NCBI GenBank assembly: GCA_021442155.1
Contig: CM038222.1
Location: forward strand, 25,592,148 to 25,656,147
Length of the DNA: 64,000 nt
Source: Cymbidium sinense
Taxonomy: Eukaryota > Streptophyta > Magnoliopsida > Asparagales > Orchidaceae
Reading direction: 5' to 3'
Shown here: positions 36,620-48,327 of the stretch, one piece after another
Numbering within the stretch: position 1 is the stretch's first letter
Layout: each line of letters starts with the position of its first letter
Notes under the pieces: model-generated
The model's database searches: none
The model's input: only the letters and a program-made list of their open reading frames with translations
What the model was told of the DNA's origin: nothing
Translations under genes and position numbers: made by a program

Positions 36620-38483
36620 TTCCTTAGCTTGGTTTTATTATTGGTTTATGATGATCCCTTGTTTTTGTTTTGCCCTTTAAACCATTTTTGGGTGGTGATC
36701 TACTAATTTTCCCTCTTGGGTCTATGTTTTCAACTCCTTTTTATTTTGGCCTTGTTGTTGCTCCCTGGTGGTTTTGTAAGTGTGGTTTTTTGGTTTTTCA
36801 GCTGGTTGATTTGTCTGGGCTTTTACCAAAATTTTCCCTTGGCTATTTCTTATTTCCTCCTTCCGGGTTGCTTTATGCTATAGGTTTTCTTTCTATATGG
36901 GTTTTCCTTTCTAGCATACTTCCAAACCTATTAAATCTTTGTGGTGGTCGGTGGCTTTGTTGGCTAGCCCGGGTTTTGGTTGTTGGGTTATTGGTTGGCT
37001 ATTTTGGTGGTTTATCTATGGCTTGATTTAGGCATGGTGGAGGTGGTTGGCAAGTTTTGTTGACTGGGGCTTAGTGGTAGGATTCGTTGTTTCTTTTTTT
37101 ATTCTTTTGGTTATGGGTTGGACCTCCTCCTATAATATGGTGGCTTTGGGTTTAAGTATTGTTCTAAAATGGCTAATTGACGTGGTTATTATTTGGCTTT
37201 ACTGGTGGTGGTTGGGTGCCTTTATTGCTATTTTTTTGTTGGTTGGCTTATTTTCTATCTTATTGGGCTTTATATCTTTCTATCTCTGGTTGTCTTTCCT
37301 ACCCTTATGGATTGGATTTTCTTTTTCCTTGATTGGGTTTGGTGGTTGCTGTCTATCTCTACCCTTTCCCGCTATCTTGGATGGTTTTGGCTTGATGATT
37401 ATTGTTGGTCTTTATTCTGATGTTTTTGGGTTGGATGACTTGGATCTTTGCTATTGAGGTGGTTTGCTAGGAGGATTTGTTGGATGGTTGGGTTGGTTGT
37501 TTTGGCCGGCTAGACTTGAGTTTGGAGGGTGGTGGGTTTTTCGCTCCTTGGTGATTGTTCTGGGAACCTGTTTTCTTTTGTTTTTTTGGTTTCCTCGCTT
37601 GACCTCTTTTCTCTTGGTCGCAAAGAACACCCCTTTTCCTATTTGGGTGGCGCACCCCCCCCCCCCTCTTTTATTTAGGCTAGGTTTTTTTTGTTATTGT
37701 CCTTTTCTATTTTGTTGAGGGAGGATCTTAGCACTTATGGTTTTCCTTTTTGCTCTTGTTTGTCTATGTTTAGTATTGTTACCCATATCATGATGTTTCC
37801 TCCTCTTGATTTTGTTATTCCTTTTTGGTGGTGGCTTTGGTGGTGCACCTTTGGTTTTGCTACTATCCTCATGGGTTGTTTGTTTATCTATCTTATTAAG
37901 CTTGGTTGTTCTGGTGGCTTGGTGGTTGATTGTTATCTTTGCTGTTTGCAGTTGTCGGAGGACCATCTTTGATAATGTGCTACATGAGGTATGCCGCAAT
38001 GATGGCCTTGATGTTTCCCACTCTTTCTTCTTTTGGCTTATAGCTATATGTAATCGTAACCCTTCTCCTGAGGTCTGGATGCTTACATATAGTGTTGCTC
38101 CTTGAGATGATCGTAGTTGAGCCTAAGCCTTTTCTTTACTTTACTCCTTTTATCAGTTTTTACTCTTTATGCTTGATTAATTGTACTCAGCCTTTCAAAA
38201 GTATGTTGAAGATTTCTTTTACAGGTTAGGACACTCTTGCAAGTGGATCTTATGGCATCGAAGGACCATATGAAGTTGTCGCTACATAGATTTTCGCTTA
38301 TTGGTTACTTGGTCATTTTTGTTCTTTTGCTTTCTTTCCCTAATTATTGTAATAGTTAGGGAGTTTATCTCTTTAGGACTTATTGGAGCTCTTTGAGCAT
38401 TAGCTTAGAGATTTTACCCCCTCTACATAATTTGTACCTTTTCTTTATGGCAAGAAAATTTTCTTAATTTCCCAAAATAAAAA
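36620..38483 (+). other. LINE-2 3' region (T/G-rich), poly(A)
   Basis: About 1.9 kb of T/G-rich plus strand after ORF2. It resembles the LINE-1 3' region in composition and in its end (TTGTACCTTTTCTTTATGGC versus TTGTATCCTTCACTTTTGGT), but is 0.8 kb longer. Long open frames of hydrophobic residues (36670-37026, 37047-37457, 37464-37718) come from composition and lack recognisable families. A run of about ten Cs lies near 37657. Confidence 0.65.
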
Positions 38484-41400
38484 CACCCTAAATCTAAACC
38501 GTAACCTTAAACCCAAAACCCAGAACCCTAAAACCCTAAACCCTAAACTCTAAACTAACCTTAAAACCTAAGAACCCTAAACCCTAAACCCTAAACTCTA
38601 AACCCTAAACCCTAAACTCTAAACCCTAAACCCTAAACCCTAAACTAACTTAACCAAACTAACCTAAGCTAACCCTAAACCCTAAAACCCTAAAGCCAAA
38701 AGCCTAAACACCAAACCCTAAACCCTAAATCTAAACCTAAACCTAAACCCTAAACCTAAAACTAAACCCTAAACCTAAAACCTAACCTAAACCTAAACCC
38801 TAAACCCTAAAACCTAAAACCTAAACCTAAAAATAAAAAACCTAAAAGTAAAATAAATAAAAAACCTAAACCTAAATAAAATAAAATAAAATAAAACCTA
38901 AACTAAACCTAAAATAAAATAAAATAAAAAAAAAACAAAAATAAAATAAATAAAACCTAAACTAAACTAAAAATATAATAAACCTAAGAATAAAAAACCT
39001 AAAAATAAAATAAACGAAAATAAAATAAAATGAAATAAACCTAAACTAAAATAAAATAAAACTAAATAAAAACCTAACTAAAAATAAACCTAAAAAATAA
39101 ATAAAAAAACCTAAACCTAAAATAAAAATAAACTAAACAAAATAAAATAAACCTAAACCTAAACTAAAATAAATAAAACCTAAACCTAAACCTATAATAA
39201 ACTAAACCTAAACCTAAACCTAAACTTAATAAAATAAATAAACTAAACATAAACCTAAACCTAAACTAAAATAAAAACCTAAAAATAAACTTTAAATAAA
39301 AACCTAAAACCTAAACCTAAAAAAATAAAATAAAAACCTAAACCTAAATCTAAAAAAAAAACCTAAACCTAAACCTAAAAAAAACTAAAATAAAAAACCT
39401 AAACTAAAATAAATATACCTAAAATAAATAAACTAAACTAAATAAAAATAAAAAAGAAAACTAAATAAAAATTAAAAATTAAGTAAACTAAAATAAATAT
39501 AAAATAAACTAAATATACTGAATAAACCTAAACCTATGGGTTTACTTAATTTTTTTTTTAAAAAAAAAACCTTAAACCCTAAATCCTAAACCCTAAACCT
39601 AAACCCTAAACCTACAACCTAAACTTTAAACCCTTTATTTTAAAGCTAAACTAAAAAAATAAACCTAAATAAAAATAAACTAAACTAAAATAAATAATTA
39701 ATAAACTAAATATACTAAATAAACCTAAACGTACCGATTTACTTAATTTAAAAAATAAATAAAAAACCTTAAACCCTAAATCCTAAACCCTAAACCCTAA
39801 ACCCTAAAACCTTAAACCATAAACTCTAAACTAACCCTAAACCCTAAACACTAACCCTAAAACCCTAAACCTAAAGCCTAAACCCTAAACACTAAATCCA
39901 AACAGTAAACCCTAAACCCTAAGCCCAAAAACTAACCATAAACCCTAAACCCAAAACCTACAACCCTTAACCCTAAACCTTAAATCCTAAACCCTAAAAA
40001 ACCCTAAACACTAAACCCTATATAAAAAAATAAAATAAAATAAAAATAACCCTAACCTTAAAGCCTAAACCCTAAACCTACAACCCTAAACCTTAAAACC
40101 CTAAACCCTAAATCAAAAAACTCTAAACCCTAAACCCTAAACCCTAAACCATAAACCTTAAACCCTAAACCCGAAACCCTAAACTAAACTAAACCCTAAA
40201 CCCTAAAACTAAACCTACAACCCTAAACCTAAACACTAAAACCTAAAACCTAAACCTAAACTAAATAAAACCAAAAAATAAAATAAATAAAAACTTAAAC
40301 CTAAATAAAATAAATATAATAAAATAAAATAGAAACTTAAACTAAAACCTAAACAAAAACCTAAACCTAAACCTAAACCTAAAAATAAAATAAAATACAA
40401 AATAAAACTAAACAAAATAAAAAATAAATAAAAAAACCTAAACTAAACTAAAAATTAAATAAACCTACAAATAAAACCTAAATAAAATAAACCCAAACAA
40501 AAAATAAAATAAAATAAAACCTAAACCTAAAAAATAAACCTAAAATAAATAAAAATAAAACCTAAACCCTAAACTAAAAAAAAAGCTAAACCTAAATAAA
40601 AAAAAAATAAAATAAACCTAAACCTTAACTAAAATAAACTAAACTAAAATAAATAAACCTAAACCTAAACCCAAAATAAACTAAACCTAAACCCTAAACT
40701 AAATAAAATAAAATAAACTAAAAATAAACCTAAACCTAGACAAAAAATAAAACCTAAAAATAAATTTAAAATAAAAACCTAAAACCTAAACCTAAAAAGA
40801 TAAAACAAAAACCTAAACCTAAACCTAAAAATAAAAAATAAAACCTAATCCTAAAAAAAATAAAAATAAAACTAAAGTAAAAAATAAATAAAAACCTAAA
40901 CCTAAACCTAAAAAATAAACTGAAATGAAAAACCTAAACTAAAATAAATAAACCTAAAATAAATAAACTAAACTAACAAAATAAAACATAAACCTAAATA
41001 AAAATAAAAAATAAACTAAACTAAAATAAATTAAAAATAAACTAAATAAACCTAAACATACCGGTTTACTTCATTTTTTAAAAAAAATACCCTAAACTCT
41101 AAATGATAAACCTTAAACCCTAAATTCTAAACCCTAAACCCTAAACTCTAAACACTAAAACTAACCTAAATCAAAACCCTAAATCAAACCTAAACTACAA
41201 AACCTACAATCAAATCTAAACCCTAAACCCTAAACTAAACTATAAACCTAAACCCTAAACTAAACCCTAAACCCTAACCTAACCCTAAACCCTAAACTAA
41301 AAAACTTAAACCTAAACCCTAAACTCTAAAACTAAACCTAAACTTAAACCCCTAAACCTAAACTAACTAAACCTAAACCCTAAACTAAAACCCTAAACCT

Positions 41401-41532
41401 AAATTAAAACTAAACCCTAACCCTAAACCGTAAACCCTAAACTCCAAACCCTAAACCTAAACCAAAAGTAACTAAATAAATTAGAAAGTAAAACTAAACA
41501 CTAAAACTTAATAAACCTAAACCTAAACCACT

Positions 41533-41978
41533 ATGGAAAAAATATCACCGTCAACCACTAGTATCTAGATTGAAGCAAGGGGAGGTGGTTATCCCTATGG
41601 TGGTGATCTAGAGGTGCTACAGGATACGAAGGTAGTGGTCAGAGCATTGGTGGTTATGGAGGTGGGAGGAGCTTACAGCCGTAGTGGTGGCAGAGGGAGC
41701 GATCGAGGGTATGATGGTGGATCCCGCTACTCAAGAGGACGGGGTGGTTCTGATGAAACTAAATAAACTGAAGAATGATCGATCCGATCTAGTGCTTATG
41801 AAGCTGTGTCTTTATAGTACAGGTAGTTCTAGTTATCTAGGGATTTTGATTTGCTCTATGCATGCTAATTTTTTATCTATGTCGTCGCTTGTGCCTTAGA
41901 AAACTTGGTGCGTTACTTGATTGATGAATATGAAAAGATGAAATATTGAATATGAATTTGTTCTCTATTAAAAAAAAT
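41533..41978 (+). pseudogene. GRP7-like retrocopy C
   Basis: Starts ATGGAAAAAATATCACCGTC (the NLDGRNITV region, damaged), followed by GGAGGTGGTTATCCCTATGG and GGTGGTTATGGAGGTGGGAG glycine-rich coding traces. The C-terminal frame reads GGSRYSRGRGGSDE before a stop at 41764. The 3'UTR follows (GATCGATCCGATCTAGTGCT; CTATGCATGCTAATTTTTTA; TTACTTGATTGATGA) and ends in an A run. A 71-codon frame at 41684-41899 is out of register with the glycine-rich frame and runs through the 3'UTR, so it is not a gene. Confidence 0.82.
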
Positions 41979-43830
41979 AAAAACCAAAAACCCTAAACTA
42001 AAACCTAAACCTAAATAAAAAACCTAAAAATAAATAAATAAAATAAAAAAAAAAATAACCCTAAACCTAAAAATCCAAAACCTAAAATCCTAAAACCTAC
42101 AACCCTAACCACTAAACTCTATACACTAAACCTTAGACCTTCAAAAAACCTAAAACCTAATGATAAACTAAATAAAACCTAAAAATAAATAAATAAATAA
42201 ACCTAAACCTAAATAAAATAAACAAATAAAATAAAAAAAAAATAACTAAACTAAACCTAAACCTAAACCTAAACCTACAAATAAAATAAAAAAGAAAACT
42301 AAACTAAAATAAAATAAATAAAAACATAAACTAAACTAAAAATAAAATAAACCTAAAAATAAAAAACCTAAATAAAATAAAAACTAAACCAAAATTGTAA
42401 ATAAAATAAACCTAAACAAAAGTAAAATAAAAACTTAAACCTAAAAAATGAAAACTAAAAAATAAATAAATAATAAAACCTAAACCATAAACTAAAAAAA
42501 GCCTAAACCTAAAATAAACAAAATAAAATATACCTAAACCTAAACTAAAATAAACAAAACTAAAATAAATAAAACCTAAACCTAAACGCTAAATAAACTA
42601 AACCTAAACTATAAACTAAATAAAATAAAATAAACTAAAACTAAACCTAACTAAAACTAAAAAATAAAACTTAAAAATAAACCTAAAATAAAAACCTAAA
42701 ACCTAAACCTAAAAGTAAAATAAAATAAACCTAAACCTAAAATAAAAAAATTAAACCTAAACCTAAAAAATAAAATAAAAATAAAACTAAACTACACAAA
42801 AAAACATAAACCTAAACATAAACCTAAAAATATACTAAAATAAAAAACTAAACTAAAATAAATAAACCTAAAATAAACTAAAATATATAAAAAATAAACC
42901 AAATAAACTAAAAAAACCTAAACCTACTAGTTTACTTAATTTAAAAATAAACCTAAACTAAAGCCTGAACCCTAAACCTAAAACCTAAACCATAAACCCT
43001 AAACCCTAAACCCTAATAATAATAATAAATAAAATCCTTAACCCTTAACACTAAACCCTAAAACTAACCCTAAACCCTAAACCTATAACTATAAAACCTA
43101 AAACCTTAAACCCCAAATCAAAAACCCTAAACACTAAACCCTAAACCCTAAAAATTCTAAACCCTAAAAACCCTAAACCTTAAAGCATAAACACTAAACC
43201 CTAAACCCTAACCCTAAACCCTAAACCCTAAACCCTAAAACCTAAACCCTAAACCCTAAATCCTAAACCCTAAACCCTAAAACCTAAAAAAACTAAACCT
43301 AAAAAATAAAATAAAATAAAACTCAACTAAAAAATAAACCAAAACCTAATCCTAAAAAATAAACTAAATTAAATAAAACCTAAAATAAAAGAAATAAACC
43401 TAATATAAATAAACTAAACTAAATAAAATAATAAAAAAATAAAATAAATAATAAAAAATAAACTAAGTAAACTAAATAAACCTAAACCTACAAGTTTACT
43501 TTTTTAAAAAACACTAAACCCTAAATCTATAACCCTAAACCCTAAACCCTAAAAATAAAAAAATAAAAAAATAAAAAAATAAAAAAACCTAACCCTAAAC
43601 TTTAAACCTAAAACTAATCCTAAACCCTAAACCTAAACCTAAACCAACCTAAAACATACAAATCCTAAACCCTAAAATCATAACCCCTAACCCCTAAACC
43701 TAAAACCCCAACCCCAAACCCTAAACATTAAACCCCAAACCCTAAATTTAAACCTAAGTAACTAAATAAATTAAAAATAAACCTAAACCCAAAAAACCTA
43801 CTAAACCTAAACATAAACCTAAACTCTAAG

Positions 43831-44285
43831 AATGGGAACCTGATGGCGTGAACATCACCATCAACCAGGCTCGTAGATTTGGCAAAAGGGAGAAGGTAGC
43901 ATATCATAGTTTGGTGGGGATCTGGTGTTGGTGGATATGGAGGTGGTGGTCGATCATTGGTGGTTATGAGGCGAGGAGACAGGTTACAGTGGTGGTGGCG
44001 AGAGAGATCGGGATATGATGGTGGATCCTACTACTCGAGAGGCCAGGGAGGTTTTGATGGTAACTGAAGGAAATTGAAGAATAGTCGATATGATCTATTG
44101 CTTATGGAACTATTTCTTTATATTAGAGATGATTCTAGTTATCTAGGGTTTTTGATTTGCTCTATGCGTGCTCATCTTTTATCTATGTCATCGCTTGGGT
44201 CTTAGAATTCTTGATGTGTTACTTGGTTGATGAAATTGAAAAGAAGAAATGTTGAATCTAAATTTATTCTCAGAAAAAAAAAAAA
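43831..44285 (+). pseudogene. GRP7-like retrocopy D (first copy in repeat unit 1)
   Basis: Starts AATGGGAACCTGATGGCGTG, a two-to-three-base-eroded form of NG-NLDGRN, then AACATCACCATCAACCAGGC (NITINQA). The glycine-rich traces include GGATATGGAGGTGGTGGTCG. The C-terminal frame GGSYYSRGQGGFDGN ends in TGA near 44067. 3'UTR and poly(A) (about 44272-44285) are present. Internal indels shift the frame at least twice. The leader AGTAACTAAATAAATTA lies about 75 bases upstream, as for other copies. Confidence 0.85.
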
Positions 44286-44644
44286 CCAAAACCTTTAACC
44301 CTAAATTAAAAAACCCTAAACCTCAAACATAAACCCTAAACCTAAACCTTAAAAAATTAAAAAAATAAAATAAAAATCTTGCCCTAAACCCTAAACCTAC
44401 AACCCTAAACCCTAAGAAACCCTAAACCCTAAACCCTAAACCCTAAACCCTTAACCTTAAAAGCATAAACCCTAAAACCCTAAACCCTAAATCCCAAACT
44501 CTAAACCCTAAACCCTAAACCCTAACCCTAAACACTAAACATTAAATCCCAAACCCTAAACCTAAACCTAAAGTAACTAAATAAATTAAAAATAAACCTA
44601 AACCTTAAAACTTAATAAACCTAAACATAAACCTAAACCCTAAG

Positions 44645-45087
44645 AATGGGCGTAACCTAGCAGAACATCACCGCCAACCGTGCTATAGATCAAGTGGAGG
44701 AAAAGGAGGAGGCTTATCGCAAAGGTGGTGGGGGATCTGAGGTGCTGGATATCGTGGTGGTGGTCAGCAGGGTGGTTATGTAGCAGAGAGGAGCGATGGA
44801 GGTTACAAGGTGGAAAGCGAGGGAGAGATTGGGGATATGATGGTGGATCCAACTACTCGAGAGGTCGGGGTGGTCCTGATGGGAACTAAGAAATCAAGAA
44901 TGGCCGATCCGACTGCGCTTATTGAATTATGTCTTTATAGTAGCTAGTTATCTAGGCTTTTGATTTGCTTCTATGCATGGTCATTTTTTATCTATGTCAT
45001 CTCAGGTGTCTTAGAAAACTTGGTGTGTTACTTGCAGATGAAATCAAAAGAAGAAATGTTGAATCATGAATTTGTTAAGAAAAAAAA
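44645..45087 (+). pseudogene. GRP7-like retrocopy E (second copy in repeat unit 1)
   Basis: Starts AATGGGCGTAACCTAGCAGA and continues AACATCACCGCCAACCGTGC. The C-terminal frame reads RDWGYDGGSNYSRGRGGPDG-N and ends in TAA at 44887-44889, at the same codon where other copies have TGA or TAG. 3'UTR with CTATGCATGGTCATTTTTTA and poly(A) follow. A minus-strand frame overlapping 44640-44852 is the antisense of the glycine codons and is not a gene. Confidence 0.85.
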
Positions 45088-46972
45088 CCTAAAACCTTAC
45101 CCTAAACTAAAATAAACCTAAACCTAAACCTAAACCCTAAACCTGAAACCCTAAACCCTAAAAAATAAAAAATAAAAAAATAAAAAAACCTAACCCTAAA
45201 CCATAAACCTAAACCCTAAACCCTAAACCCTAAAACCTACAACCCTAAACCCAAAACTCTAAACCATAAACCCTAAATCCTAAACCCTAAACCCTAAACC
45301 CTAAAAACCTATTCCTAAACTAAATAAAACTTAAAAATAATATAAATAAAAACCTAAACCTAAATAAAATAAAAAGATAAAATAATAACCTAAACTAAAC
45401 CCTAAACCTAAACCTAAACCTAAAAATAAAATAAAATAAAAAATAAAAAAAAAACTAAAATAAAATAAATAAAACTTAAACTAAACTAAAAAAATAAAAT
45501 AAACCTAAAATAAAAAACCTAAATAAAATAAAAAATAAATAAAGACCTAAACCTAAAATAAAAAAACCTAAAAATAAATAAATATAAACCTAAACTTAAA
45601 AAAAACCTAAACCTAAAATAAACAAAATAAAATAAACCTAAACCTAAACTAAAATAAATAAAACCTAAACCTAGACCTAAAATAAACTAAACCTAAACCC
45701 TACCCTCTAAATAAAATAAAATAAACTAAAAATAAACGTAAACTAAATTAAAAAATAAAACCTAAAAATAAACCTAAAATAAAAACCTACAACCTAAACC
45801 AAAAAAAAAAACCTAAACATAAACCTAAAAAAAATAAAATAAAATATAAACCTAAAAAAATAAAATAAAAATATAACTAAGAAATAAACATAAACCTAAC
45901 CTAAACCTTAAAAAGGCAAACTAAAATAAAAAACCTAAACTAAAATAAATAAATAAAAATACATAAAATAAACTAAAATAATAAAAAAATAAACCAAATA
46001 AACTAAAAAAAAACCTACTTACTTAAAAATAAACCTAAACTAAAACCTAAACCTAAACCTAAACTAAACCCTAAACCCTAAACTCTAAAAAAAATAAAAA
46101 AATAAAAGAAAATCCTTAACCCTAAACTAACCCTAAACCCTAAACCCTAAACCCTAAAACCTAAAGCCCTAAACTCCAAACCCAAAACCCTAAACCCTAA
46201 ACCCCAACCCTAAACCCTAAACCCTAAAAACCATAAAGCCTAAATCATAAACCCTAAACCGTACGCACTAAACCCTAATCCTAAACCCTAAACCTAAAAA
46301 CCTAAACCCTAAAACTCTAAAACCAAAACCCAACACCCTAAACCCTAAAAACCTAAAAAAACTAAACCTAAAAAATAAATTAAAAATAAAACTCAACTAA
46401 TAAATAAACCTAAACCTAAAAAATAAACTAAAATAAAAACCTAAACTAAAAGAAAAAAATCTAAAATAAATAAACTAACAAAAATAAAAAAATAAACTAA
46501 AAAAAAAAAACTAAGTAAACTAAATAAACCTAAACCTACAAGTTTACTTAATTTTTTTAAAACCATAAACCCTAAATTCTAAACCCTAAACCCTAAACCA
46601 AAAACTAACCCTAAACCCTAATCCCCAAACCTAAAACTCTAAACCTACAACCCTAAACCCTATAAATAAAATAAATAAATAAAATAAAAAAACCCTAACC
46701 CTAAACCCTAAACCCTAAACTTATGACAATAAACCTACAACCCTAAACCCTTATCCCTAAACCCTAAAAAATTGTAAACCCTAAACTCTAAACCCTAAAC
46801 CCTAAACCCTAATCCTAACCCTAAACCCTAAACTCTAAAAGCATAAACCTTAAAACCCTAAACCCTAAACCCTAACCCTAAACCACAAACCCTAAACTTA
46901 AACCTAAGTAACTAAATAAATTAAAAAATATACCTACACCCTAAAACCTAATAAACCTAAACCTAAACCCCT

Positions 46973-47404
46973 AATGGCGTAACCTTGATGGTAGAACATC
47001 ACCATCAACCGTGCTCCCTAGATCTGGTGAGGCGAGTAAAGGGTTATCATAGTGGTGGGGGATATGGAGGTGCTGGATATGGAGGTGGTGGTAAAAGTAA
47101 TGGGAGGGGGAGGTGGGAGGTATAATGGTGGTGGCAGAGAGAGAATAGGGATATGGTGGTGGATCTCGTTACTCGAGAGGCCACGGTGGTTCTAATGGGA
47201 ACTAGAGGAAATTGAAGAATGATGCATACTACCGCTTATGGAACTATGCCTTTACGAGAGGTTCTAGTTATCAAGGGTTTTGATTTGTTCTATGCATGCT
47301 CATTTTTTATCTATGTCATCACTTGGGTCTTAGAAAACTTGTGTGTTACTTGGTTGATGAAATCAAAATAAGAAATGTTGAATAAATTTATTCTCTTACA
47401 AAAA
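46973..47404 (+). pseudogene. GRP7-like retrocopy F (first copy in repeat unit 2)
   Basis: Starts AATGGCGTAACCTTGATGGT, then AACATCACCATCAACCGTGC. Glycine-rich traces are GGATATGGAGGTGCTGGATA and GGAGGTGGTGG. The C-terminal frame GGSRYSRGHGGSNGN ends in TAG near 47205. The 3'UTR is complete, but the poly(A) is short (ACAAAAACC). It corresponds in position to copy D of unit 1. Confidence 0.85.
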
Positions 47405-47460
47405 CCAAAACCCTAAACACTAAACTAAAACCCAAACCCTAAACCTCAAACATAAACCCT

Positions 47461-47492
<32 letters not shown>

Positions 47493-47748
47493 CCCTAACC
47501 CTAAACCTATAACAATAAACCAACAAACCTAAACCCTAAACCATAAACCCTAACCCTATACCCTAAACCCTAAAGGAATAAACCCTAAACCCTAAACCCC
47601 AAAAACCCTAAACTCTAAACCCTTAAATTAAACCTTAAACCCTAAACCCTAAACCCCAAACCCTAAACCTAAACCTAAAGTAACTAAATAATTAAAAAAA
47701 CCTAAACCCTAAAATTTAATAAACCTAAACCTAAACATAAACCCTAAG

Positions 47749-48221
47749 AATGGGTAGAACCTTGACGGCAGGAATATCATCATCAACCAAGTTTAGTCTA
47801 GATCTAGCAATGAAGGCAAAGGTACAGGCTGTTGTTATCGCACAGGTGGTGGGGGATCTGGAGGTGCTGGTGGATATCAAGGTGGTGGTTAGGTAGGCGA
47901 GAGGAGTGATGGAGGTTATAGCCATGGTGGTGGTGAAGGGAGAGATCGGGGATATGATGGTGGATCCCGGTACTCGAGAGGTCAGGGTGGTCCTGATGGG
48001 AACTAAAGAAACTGAAGAATGGCCGATCCGATTTGTTGCTTAAGCAACTGTGTCTTTACAAGAGAGGCTTCTAGTTATCTAGGGTTTTTGATTTGCTCTA
48101 TGCATGCTCATTTTTTATCTATGTCGTCACTTGAGTCTTAGAAAACTTGGTGTGTTACTTGGTTGATGAAAAGAAAAAGAAGAAATCTTGAATCTGAATT
48201 TGTCTATTATAAAAAAAAAAA
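47749..48221 (+). pseudogene. GRP7-like retrocopy G (second copy in repeat unit 2)
   Basis: One of the best-kept copies: AATGGGTAGAACCTTGACGG, CAGGAATATCATCATCAACC, then GGTGGGGGATCTGGAGGTGC and a GATATCAAGGTGGTGG stretch. The C-terminal frame RDRGYDGGSRYSRGQGG then PDGN ends in TAA at 48003-48005. 3'UTR and an A run near 48211-48221 follow. Premature stops (GGTTAGG near 47888) and frame changes still exclude a product. It corresponds in position to copy E of unit 1. Confidence 0.87.
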
Positions 48222-48296
48222 CCTCAACACTAAACTAAAACCTAAACCCCAAACCTAAACCCTAATCCATAAACCCAAAACCAAAACCCTAAAATT

Positions 48297-48307
<11 letters not shown>

Positions 48308-48324
<17 letters not shown>
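48308..48324. repeat. (TA)n microsatellite
   Basis: Run of ATATATATATATATATA flanked by A-rich and CCCTAA-like sequence within array C. Confidence 0.9.

Positions 48325-48327
<3 letters not shown>

Larger units (their letters stand above)
30941..38483 (+). mobile_element. LINE-2: plant L1-type non-LTR retrotransposon, about 7.5 kb
   Basis: Uninterrupted LINE in the same orientation as LINE-1. It starts with a CCCTCCCTCCCTCCCGAGCG leader after telomere-like repeats, carries ORF1 (DUF4283-like) and ORF2 (endonuclease, RT, zf-RVT, RNase H), has a 1.9-kb T/G-rich 3' region and ends in an A-rich run (CCCAAAATAAAAA) directly against CACCCTAAA repeats. Both ORFs carry stops and frameshifts. Its domains match LINE-1 in order and wording but differ in many residues, so these are separate insertions of one family, or separate members. 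Confidence 0.9.
42923..46013. repeat. Higher-order repeat unit 1 (3091 bases)
   Basis: Runs from the box CCTACTAGTTTACTTAATTT at 42923 to just before the box at 46014. Internal order: second box at +564, GRP copy at +908, second GRP copy at +1722, then a telomere-like and A+T-rich block. Unit 2 has the same landmarks at +521, +959 and +1735. Direct tandem arrangement. Confidence 0.8.

Noticed and set aside
37047..37457. 136-codon hydrophobic open frame, with neighbours at 36670-37026 and 37464-38105
   Set aside because: Same composition effect in the LINE-2 3' region; overlapping frames on both strands are open.
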